Under the pieces are notes generated by a model. It had not been told where the DNA came from and made no database searches. It was given only the letters and a program-made list of their open reading frames with translations. A program made the translations under genes and the position numbers. Positions 1 to 6,054 of a DNA stretch of 22,041 bases are shown here, one piece after another. The DNA comes from a virus. How positions within the stretch are numbered: position 1 is the stretch's first letter; every line of letters starts with the position of its first letter. The stretch spans positions 1-22,041 of the IMG/VR virus record IMGVR_UViG_3300001834_000094. One strand, 5' to 3'.

Positions 1-6
1 CGAATC

Positions 7-228
7 ATGAACCGTGAACCATGTCGCGTGACCGACGACCCGTATTACGACTATTCCGACTACTGCGAAGGCAAAGGTGTGTATGCACCAATGCGTGAAG
101 AAGACCCGGATGAAGCGTACGACCGCTGGAAAGAAGACCAACCCGAGCGACCTAAAGGCCCGCTCGATCCATTCATCACATCTCATGAAGGAGATAAAAA
201 TGGAGAGGAAGAAATGGAACAAAGATGA
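7..228 (+). CDS. Small acidic hypothetical protein, possibly 5'-truncated
   Basis: This 73-residue, Asp/Glu/Tyr-rich reading frame starts at the first ATG of the window. Only six bases lie upstream, so neither a ribosome binding site nor the true start can be judged, and the gene may begin outside the window. The protein has no membrane segment and no motif I recognise. Its C-terminal half is strongly charged and probably disordered. The 3' end overlaps the next gene by 29 bases, which fits the tight packing of the early block. I cannot assign a function. Confidence 0.45.
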   Translation: MNREPCRVTDDPYYDYSDYCEGKGVYAPMREEDPDEAYDRWKEDQPERPKGPLDPFITSHEGDKNGEEEMEQR

Positions 229-445
229 CTTAATCGCTTACGCCGCCGGATGGTATCTGTCCACCACCCTCCCCCCTGACTGGACTGCACTATCTAAACA
301 GCAACTTATGTTGCTCGTCAGCCAAAACACTTGGCAACCCTTTGAACAATACAGCCCTGAAGAAGTTTGGGAGTTCATCCTCGAGATGGCTGTCGACCTA
401 AATTTAACCTTTGTATTAGGAGCAAATATCCATGAGAACCATTAG
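200..445 (+). CDS. Hypothetical 81-aa early phage protein
   Basis: The frame is open from further upstream, but I chose the ATG at 200 because AAGGAG (188-193) sits six bases before it. The product is 81 residues, starting MERKKWNKDDL, with amphipathic helices and many tryptophans (WYL, DWTAL, NTWQPF, EVWEF). No signal peptide or known motif is visible. It overlaps the following MoxR ATPase gene by 14 bases, which suggests translational coupling, so it may act with the MoxR/VWA set. The function is unknown. Confidence 0.6.
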   Translation: MERKKWNKDDLIAYAAGWYLSTTLPPDWTALSKQQLMLLVSQNTWQPFEQYSPEEVWEFILEMAVDLNLTFVLGANIHENH

Positions 446-1430
446 ACCAAGTGATCTCGTTGATGAGATCAAAGCCAAAGCACTAGCTGGCATACCTTGT
501 ATGATCTGGGGCGGCCCGGGTGAAGGTAAGTCCGAGCTTGTTTATGCCGTGGCTCAAGAGCTGAACGCTAAGCTCTTTGAGATACGTGCCAACTTATTTG
601 ACCCCGTTGACGTTCGCGGCGGCTTAAAAGTTGTTGAACAAGAAGACGGCACATACCGCACCAGGTACGGCGTGCCCGAAGATTATCCCGACAGTAATTA
701 CCAAGGCACCGTCGTTATCTTCATCGATGAGTTAAGTACTGCACCCAAAGCAACGCAGAACTCATTATTGCAGCTACTGACGACCGGTAAGATTGGTACA
801 TACGAATGCCCTAAAAACACCATCTTCATTGCAGCTGGTAACCGTGCATCTGATCGTGCCGCTGTACATGAGATGCCAACGCCCGTAAAGAATCGTTTCG
901 CACACTTCACTCTCGAAGCAAACATCGATGACTGGGTAGCGTGGGCCGTGAACAACGACATCGATGCGTCGATCGTGAGCTTCTTACGTTATCGACCAAA
1001 CCTGCTCAGTGCAGCTGACGCAACGCAAAACGCATTCCCAACACCGCGTGCATGGGACTACGTCAGTCGTAGCTTGCCGTTTATGAAAGATGAGTTTTAT
1101 GGCGTTTCATCACTCGTTGGTGACGGACCAGCTGGTGAGTATCTAGCGTTCAAAGCTATCTACCAAGATGTTCCTAACATCGATGATGTACTAGCCAAAC
1201 CCACAACGACCAAAGTACCTGAAGCAACATCGGTGCTTTACGCCGTATGTGGCGCACTCAGCACGCGCGCTGATGCAACCAACTTCGAAGCAATCATGAA
1301 ATACACACGACGCATGCCACCTGAGTATCAAGTCATCGTCGTTCGTGACTGCCTCGCGAGGGATCGATCGCTCATGCAAACCGAGCACTTCACCAAATGG
1401 ACTCAAGACAACGCCGACGTACTTATATAG
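432..1430 (+). CDS. MoxR-type AAA+ ATPase
   Basis: A 332-residue AAA+ ATPase of the MoxR/RavA/CbbQ kind. These are cytoplasmic ring ATPases that usually work as chaperones with a VWA-domain partner. Visible elements are Walker A GGPGEGKS (residues 27-34), Walker B VVIFIDE (94-100), a sensor-1 AAGN (134-137) and a likely arginine finger in PVKNRF (around 155). The start has AGGAG at 418-422; TTTG/CAAA repeats flank it (410-413, 423-426). The VWA/zincin partner lies two genes downstream with an Nmad5-like gene between them, so the three probably form one functional unit. The ATPase assignment is secure; the target remodelled by this phage version is unknown. Confidence 0.88.
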   Translation: MRTIRPSDLVDEIKAKALAGIPCMIWGGPGEGKSELVYAVAQELNAKLFEIRANLFDPVDVRGGLKVVEQEDGTYRTRYGVPEDYPDSNYQGTVVIFIDELSTAPKATQNSLLQLLTTGKIGTYECPKNTIFIAAGNRASDRAAVHEMPTPVKNRFAHFTLEANIDDWVAWAVNNDIDASIVSFLRYRPNLLSAADATQNAFPTPRAWDYVSRSLPFMKDEFYGVSSLVGDGPAGEYLAFKAIYQDVPNIDDVLAKPTTTKVPEATSVLYAVCGALSTRADATNFEAIMKYTRRMPPEYQVIVVRDCLARDRSLMQTEHFTKWTQDNADVLI

Positions 1431-1440
1431 GAGAACCAAC

Positions 1441-2124
1441 ATGGCCTCAGTAAGAATGACCAGACAACTACGTTACGACATAATGGCTAACGCTGAGAAA
1501 GCATATGATGCAGCTCACATAGCCCCTAAACCACTTCGTGCTTTTTTAGATTATGCCAAACAAGCAATCCTAGAATCTAAGCCACAACGCCTTCTTCAAT
1601 CTTGGGTTGACCAAGCTAAAGAAGCCGGTATGTATGACAACAAACGGCTATCAGCTGATTGCCCTAAAGAAGTTGACGTACATAAAATCGTACTTTCACC
1701 TGATGAAAACGGTTACGACCTGACGCTAGAGTGGCCTACAAAATGGTCGCTACCAACATTTTCGCATCGCAACAGTCGATACGATTGGGACACCATCAGA
1801 TTCGATATCGATACCTTAGACCTTAAGTTCCAAGCAACTCTTAAAGAGCATCACGAATCTTTACGAGCAGCAATTGAGCAATACAAAGAAGACGCTCGTA
1901 AGTATCGAGCCGATATCAAAGAGCTTCTTGAGAAAGTAACCACGCTCAAGCAACTTCTTGAAGTATGGCCTGGTGCTGAATCTTTAATACCATCTGAAAA
2001 GATTCAAGCGATGCACACCAAAGTAAGCAGGAAAGAACGCGCACAGCAGATCAAACAAGACATTAGTTTTGACCCCACTGCTGCTAACCAAACTGTACTC
2101 GCTGCCAAAATGTTAGGAGGCTGA
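1441..2124 (+). CDS. Nmad5-like (nucleotide modification-associated) protein
   Basis: I start this 227-residue protein at ATG 1441, preceded by AGGAG, rather than at the upstream in-frame codon inside the MoxR gene. The N-terminus has an MTRQLRYDIM motif. The middle is rich in aromatic and basic residues. Residues about 140-190 look like a coiled coil, ending in TTLKQLLEVWPGAESLIP. This overall pattern resembles the phage family called nucleotide modification-associated domain 5, whose biochemical role is not established. The assignment rests on remembered resemblance and is moderate only. The gene lies between the MoxR ATPase and the VWA protein, and its last bases (2115-2120) carry the AGGAGG of the VWA gene. 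Confidence 0.5.
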   Translation: MASVRMTRQLRYDIMANAEKAYDAAHIAPKPLRAFLDYAKQAILESKPQRLLQSWVDQAKEAGMYDNKRLSADCPKEVDVHKIVLSPDENGYDLTLEWPTKWSLPTFSHRNSRYDWDTIRFDIDTLDLKFQATLKEHHESLRAAIEQYKEDARKYRADIKELLEKVTTLKQLLEVWPGAESLIPSEKIQAMHTKVSRKERAQQIKQDISFDPTAANQTVLAAKMLGG

Positions 2125-2125
2125 T

Positions 2126-3217
2126 ATGTCTGCTGAAAGCGACATGCTCAAAGCCCGTGCCCAACTGCTAATGGATCAACCATTCTTCGGTACGTTAGCT
2201 TTGCGCCTTAAACTGGTTGCGACAGAAGACACCAAAACGGCTGCCACGGATGGCACCCGACTTCTGTACAACCCCAAATTCATTGAGTCGCTAACACCGG
2301 CAACGCGCAAAGGTCTCATTGCACATGAAGTCATGCATTGTGTGTGGAACCACATGACGCGTAGGCAAGAACGAGACCATGACCGCTGGAACATTGCTAC
2401 CGATTACGCAATCAATCCGCACCTTATAGATTGTGGGTTTGTGCTACCCGATGGCGGTCTTCTTGATAAGCAATACAACGACATGTCTGCCGATGCAATC
2501 TACAACAAGCTACCTGAGGAGCAGACTAAACCATGCCCTTGGGGCCAAGTTCTCGACGCTGGTGTTGGTCAAATTGAAGCAGGTAGTAACGCTGCAATGG
2601 AGGCTGACTGGCAAGTTGCTGTCAACGAAGCTGCTCAAGTTGCAAAAGCAGCGGGTAAGTTGCCAGGTAACATCGAGCAGTTTATTGGAGACATTATCGA
2701 TCCAATTGTCGATTGGCGCTCTGTTCTTTGGCCATTCTGTCAGTCACTTGCCAATGACGATTACACATGGCGTAAGCCAAACCGTGCGTATATCAGTGAG
2801 GATGAATATCTTCCCTCTATGCATAACGAAGCAGCTGGTCACATCGCTGTTATCGTCGATTCAAGTGGATCTTGTGAAGACTATTACCAACAGTTCATGT
2901 CCGAGATGGCCGCAATCCATGCAGATCTAAGCCCTGAAAAAGTCACCATCCTTCATGTAGATTGCGAAGTCGCATATAGCAATGAAATTGATCGGTACGA
3001 TAAGTTCCCAATAGACACCATGCATGGCGGCGGTGGCACACGCTTCTCTCCCGCATTTGATTGGCTCAACGAACACGCACCAGATGTTGATGCAGCTGTG
3101 TATCTCACTGACCTTGAAGCTACTGACTTCGGAGAAGAACCCAATTACCCCGTTCTTTGGGTTGCCACAACCAAAGACACCGCTCCCTGGGGCGATACCG
3201 TACGCATTACCATTTAA
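2126..3217 (+). CDS. Zincin-like metallopeptidase / VWA-like domain protein (DUF2201 type)
   Basis: A 363-residue two-domain protein. The N-terminal part carries a zincin motif HEVMH (67-71), followed by DRWNIATDYAIN (86-97), typical of the putative metallopeptidase domain that precedes VWA-like domains. The C-terminal part (about 238-363) is a VWA-like fold with the metal-binding motif DSSGS (245-249), GGGGT (301-305) and YLTDLEAT (326-333). Families of this architecture usually sit beside a MoxR-type ATPase, as here. AGGAGG lies five bases before the start. The pair probably remodels or cleaves a protein target in the cytoplasm. Whether the peptidase is active and what it acts on cannot be read from sequence. 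Confidence 0.85.
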   Translation: MSAESDMLKARAQLLMDQPFFGTLALRLKLVATEDTKTAATDGTRLLYNPKFIESLTPATRKGLIAHEVMHCVWNHMTRRQERDHDRWNIATDYAINPHLIDCGFVLPDGGLLDKQYNDMSADAIYNKLPEEQTKPCPWGQVLDAGVGQIEAGSNAAMEADWQVAVNEAAQVAKAAGKLPGNIEQFIGDIIDPIVDWRSVLWPFCQSLANDDYTWRKPNRAYISEDEYLPSMHNEAAGHIAVIVDSSGSCEDYYQQFMSEMAAIHADLSPEKVTILHVDCEVAYSNEIDRYDKFPIDTMHGGGGTRFSPAFDWLNEHAPDVDAAVYLTDLEATDFGEEPNYPVLWVATTKDTAPWGDTVRITI

Positions 3218-3220
3218 TAC

Positions 3221-3251
3221 TTGTGCTATTATATTAGCTTTGATATTATTT
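3221..3251 (+). promoter_or_regulatory. Intergenic ATTAGCT-N4-TATTATTT element, copy 1, probable promoter
   Basis: The conserved 19-bp core is at 3233-3251. It contains TATTA-N7-TATTA. Its TATTAT (3244-3249) is 17 bp from TTGTGC (3221-3226), which fits a sigma70-type promoter for the DUF3310 gene. The same core occurs at 8571, 10527 and 20766. Confidence 0.6.
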
Positions 3252-3260
3252 TTTCCATTT

Positions 3261-3273
3261 TACTAGGAGAGTA
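3261..3273 (+). promoter_or_regulatory. Ribosome binding site in a TACT-AGGAG-AGTA hairpin (possible CsrA site)
   Basis: The Shine-Dalgarno AGGAG (3265-3269) of the DUF3310 gene lies exactly in a five-base loop closed by TACT (3261-3264) and AGTA (3270-3273). A GGA in a short hairpin loop is the known recognition feature of CsrA proteins, and this window encodes one at 5800. The stem is only 4 bp, so binding is an inference. Confidence 0.4.
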
Positions 3274-3280
3274 CAATGAT

Positions 3281-3610
3281 ATGACTAAATCAATTGACGA
3301 TTGTTCACCTGCCGAGTGGAATTCAACCACTCAAAAATTTAGGTACCAGCAAAAAGAATCCGATCAATACAACCGAGATCTCGTTGATGCACCCCCGCAT
3401 TACAACTTTGGGAACATTGAATGCATAGAAGCAATTCAAGAATCAATGACGCCAGAAGCCTTCAAGGGTTACTGCAAAGGCAATGCGATCAAGTACATAT
3501 GGCGCATGTCATACAAAGGTAAGCCCTTACAAGACCTTGAAAAAGCAATTTGGTACTGCGAACGGCTTAAAGAATCTGAACTCGCCTACCCAACAGAGCC
3601 GAAAAAATGA
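3281..3610 (+). CDS. DUF3310 family phage protein
   Basis: The ATG at 3281 is chosen over the upstream frame because AGGAG (3265-3269) precedes it. The 109-residue protein contains the typical DUF3310 pattern: VDAPPHYNFGNIECIEAIQ (about 36-54), then a C-terminal helical part with YCKGNAIKYIWRM and DLEKAIWYCERL. DUF3310 proteins are common in phage replication regions and their biochemical role is not established. It follows the first repeated intergenic element, so it may begin a transcription unit reaching the polymerase. Its stop overlaps the next start (ATGA). Confidence 0.8.
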   Translation: MTKSIDDCSPAEWNSTTQKFRYQQKESDQYNRDLVDAPPHYNFGNIECIEAIQESMTPEAFKGYCKGNAIKYIWRMSYKGKPLQDLEKAIWYCERLKESELAYPTEPKK

Positions 3611-3903
3611 ACACAGTCTTTACTGACTTCGAAGCAGCTGTCGAAGAAGGCGACTTCATTCAAAACCAACTAAAGAAGACTGCTTATCTAGTTGTCGATG
3701 AAGACGACAACATGCATGTCATAACCGAAGACCAGTACAAACGACCACGATGGTCCGACACACGTGTGCTAGAAATTTTTCATCGAGGAGGATCCAATGC
3801 ATACAAACGAGTACTTCTCCCAGTTAAAAACGCTGGAAAAAGAAAACATTCACCCCGAATTTCACACTTATGTGACGACGTGGGTGAAGTCGCGGCAACC
3901 TGA
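3607..3903 (+). CDS. Hypothetical protein overlapping the next gene
   Basis: A 98-residue frame whose ATG overlaps the DUF3310 stop, indicating coupled translation. The first 60 residues (MNTVFTDFEAAVEEGDF onward) look like a folded acidic domain. From about residue 64 the frame overlaps the gene at 3797 by 107 bases and turns basic. No family is recognised. The long overlap is odd: either both proteins are made, or the true end or reading frame differs. Confidence 0.5.
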   Translation: MNTVFTDFEAAVEEGDFIQNQLKKTAYLVVDEDDNMHVITEDQYKRPRWSDTRVLEIFHRGGSNAYKRVLLPVKNAGKRKHSPRISHLCDDVGEVAAT

Positions 3904-3997
3904 AATCTACAACGAACTCAAAAGCCTATATCAACACTACGAAGGTGAGATTTACGCCCAGCACCAGTGTAACGGTGCTGACGAGGTAACTTTCTAA
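3797..3997 (+). CDS. Small hypothetical protein upstream of DNA polymerase
   Basis: A 66-residue protein (MHTNEYFSQLKTLEKENIHP...), supported by a strong GAGGAGG just before its ATG. It is predicted to be helical, with many Glu, Tyr and His residues and no membrane segment. Its TAA overlaps the polymerase ATG by one base (TAATG), so it is very likely translated with the polymerase. It starts inside the preceding gene, in the +1 frame relative to it. The function is unknown; the position suggests a role tied to replication. Confidence 0.6.
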   Translation: MHTNEYFSQLKTLEKENIHPEFHTYVTTWVKSRQPEIYNELKSLYQHYEGEIYAQHQCNGADEVTF

Positions 3998-5799
3998 TGA
4001 CGCTAGTGACTCTTGATTTCGAGACCTACTACGACTCCAAATTTTCGCTAACCAAAATGACCACAATGGAGTACGTCAAAGACGAACGCTTCAAAGTATG
4101 GGGCGTCGGCATCAAGATAGATCATGATAACGCTGAGTGGTACGGCGAAGACGAAGCTGAAGACGCTATCCGATCAATAGATTGGTCTGAAGTAACCCTT
4201 GTTTGTCACAACACACCATTCGACGGCTACATACTGACGCAGTATTACCAAGTAATACCAAAGTATTACGTCGATACTGCTGCAATGAGTCGTGGTCTTT
4301 TCCCAGGGCAAAGTGCCCGACTCAAAGATGTAGCTATACGTTGTTTCCCCGATGACGCGAATATGCGTAAAGGTGACGAACTCGCTGACGCCAAAGGCAT
4401 ATACGACCTCGATCCTGAGCTTGAGCAATGCATTGCTGGCTACTGCATACAAGACGTAAATCTTACTTACTGGATTTACCAACACATGCATACGGATGGC
4501 ATGCCTCAGTCAGAAATGGATCTTATAGACCTGACATGTCGCATGTTCTGTGAGCCAAAACTACAAATCGACCGCAAACGACTCACCGCGTTCCGAGACG
4601 CAGAAGCGTACAAAAACGAACAAATGATTTGTGCAGCGGGAATCGACCGCAAAGTGCTTAGCTCTAATCAACAGTTTTGTGAGTATTTGTGTGAAATTGG
4701 TTTAGTACCCCCAACAAAAGTCAGTCCAACTACAGGCAAAGACATTCCCGCTCTGGGTAAAAACGACAAAGCGTATAAACAGATGTGCGACATGTACCCC
4801 CAATTTCAGCATATTTGGGACGCAAGACAGGCTGTAAAAAGTCGTATCAACGAAACCAGAGCACAACGTTTTGTAGATGCTGCATGTGACAACGACTATC
4901 TCCCGGTACCACTTCGGTACTACGCCGCACACACAGGTCGGTTTGGGGGTACAGAAAAACTAAATATGCAAAACCTTCCACGAGGTGGCGAACTACGTAA
5001 GTGTATTATCGCCCCAGAGGGACAGCTGTTGTACGTTGCTGACTTATCAAACATCGAAGCACGCATGCTTGCATGGCTTGCGGGTGAAGAAGTACTACTA
5101 CAACAGTTTGCTGATGGCGATGACATTTATTCTAATTTTGCTAGCAAAATCTATGAACGACCCATCAACAAGAACGACGATCCAGTAGAACGATTCGTTG
5201 GCAAGACCGCAATCTTGGGTCTTGGTTATGGCATGGGTGCCAACAAGTTTAGAGACACACTTGCAGCTGGTGCTATGGGCCCGCCCGTGCACTTCACACT
5301 ACAAGAAGCCACACGCATCGTGAATACTTATCGCCATACTTATAGTGGTATTAAGTTGCTGTGGACAAAGCTGGAAGACTTGCTGCGACAGACAATGCAT
5401 AGCGACAACTTTGGCAACGAATACGGGCCACTAGTAGTTGGCGACTGCAAATTGGTATTACCAAATGGTATGGCACTGAAGTACCACAATCTGAAGTACA
5501 CAGGTAATGCGCTCACGTACGAGTCGCGCGGCAAAACAGAATACACATATGGAGGGCGAATCACTGAAAACGTCATCCAAGCGTTAGCTCGAATCGTGAT
5601 CACTGACAGTATGCTACGGCTCAATAAGAAGTACGACGTAGCGCTTACCGTGCACGACGAAATAATTATTACTGGTAATAATAATACCCCAGGTATTATA
5701 ATGAACGAGATAATCGCTGATATGTGTCACTCACCCAGTTGGGCGCCATCACTCCCGTTGGCTGCCGAGGGTGGATATGCAAGAGAGTACAGTAAGTAA
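3997..5799 (+). CDS. Phage family A DNA polymerase with 3'-5' exonuclease
   Basis: A 600-residue replicative polymerase. The proofreading exonuclease has DFET (7-10), HNTPFD (71-76) and YCIQD (149-153). The polymerase part has TGRFGG (313-318), motif A around DLSNIEARML (349-358), motif B R399-K403-L407-Y411 and motif C VHDE (552-555). There is no 5'-3' exonuclease domain, as is usual for phage enzymes. The residue equivalent to E. coli Phe762 is Leu407. The gene is coupled to its predecessor by TAATG and followed directly by csrA. Near the 3' end, two adjacent inverted repeats (5666-5699) encode the short NNNTPG segment. The function is secure. Confidence 0.95.
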   Translation: MTLVTLDFETYYDSKFSLTKMTTMEYVKDERFKVWGVGIKIDHDNAEWYGEDEAEDAIRSIDWSEVTLVCHNTPFDGYILTQYYQVIPKYYVDTAAMSRGLFPGQSARLKDVAIRCFPDDANMRKGDELADAKGIYDLDPELEQCIAGYCIQDVNLTYWIYQHMHTDGMPQSEMDLIDLTCRMFCEPKLQIDRKRLTAFRDAEAYKNEQMICAAGIDRKVLSSNQQFCEYLCEIGLVPPTKVSPTTGKDIPALGKNDKAYKQMCDMYPQFQHIWDARQAVKSRINETRAQRFVDAACDNDYLPVPLRYYAAHTGRFGGTEKLNMQNLPRGGELRKCIIAPEGQLLYVADLSNIEARMLAWLAGEEVLLQQFADGDDIYSNFASKIYERPINKNDDPVERFVGKTAILGLGYGMGANKFRDTLAAGAMGPPVHFTLQEATRIVNTYRHTYSGIKLLWTKLEDLLRQTMHSDNFGNEYGPLVVGDCKLVLPNGMALKYHNLKYTGNALTYESRGKTEYTYGGRITENVIQALARIVITDSMLRLNKKYDVALTVHDEIIITGNNNTPGIIMNEIIADMCHSPSWAPSLPLAAEGGYAREYSK

Positions 5800-5979
5800 A
5801 TGTCGAGGCTTGTTCTGACTAGAAAGCTAAACGAATCAGTCGTTGTGCATAAAAACGACGGCGTAGTGCTGGAAGTCAAAGTCTCAAAAATCGATAGAAA
5901 CCAAATACGCCTCGCTTTTGATGCCGACGAGAAAGTAAAAATAGATCGGAAAGAGGTATTTGACAAAGCCAACAACTAG
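5800..5979 (+). CDS. csrA: CsrA/RsmA-family RNA-binding regulator
   Basis: A 59-residue protein that begins directly after the polymerase stop codon. It aligns along its length with CsrA: LVLTRKLNESVVV (4-16) matches the beta-1 region LILTRRVGETLMI, RNQIRLAF (33-40) matches GNQVRIGV, and KIDRKEVF (47-54) matches SVHREEIY. The residues that contact RNA in E. coli CsrA are kept as L6, T7, R8 and R50, with E52. CsrA dimers bind GGA motifs in mRNA hairpin loops and usually block ribosome binding. It may tune phage mRNAs (the primase leader downstream has a fitting hairpin) or host mRNAs. No strong Shine-Dalgarno is visible, so translation is probably coupled to the polymerase. Confidence 0.88.
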   Translation: MSRLVLTRKLNESVVVHKNDGVVLEVKVSKIDRNQIRLAFDADEKVKIDRKEVFDKANN

Positions 5980-5989
5980 CTGCGTACCG

Positions 5990-6048
5990 ACTATCCCTGC
6001 TGCCCATCTTGCAGGTAGTCAAGCTAAGTGTGGGCTCAGGAGGAGCTT
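5990..6048 (+). promoter_or_regulatory. Structured primase leader with AGGAG in a hairpin loop (possible CsrA site)
   Basis: Two hairpins are visible. The first is GACTA...TAGTC enclosing CCTGC...GCAGG, with a two-base bulge (about 5989-6020). The second is GCTC (6034-6037), loop AGGAG (6038-6042), GAGC (6043-6046), extendable by two G-U pairs. The loop is the Shine-Dalgarno region of the primase gene, so folding or CsrA binding would control primase translation. Binding by the adjacent phage CsrA is inferred. Confidence 0.5.
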
Positions 6049-6054
6049 TCATTA

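Noticed and set aside
2433-2930. A 165-residue frame within the VWA/zincin gene
   Set aside because: It is an out-of-frame shadow; the overlapping frame has clear zincin and VWA motifs.
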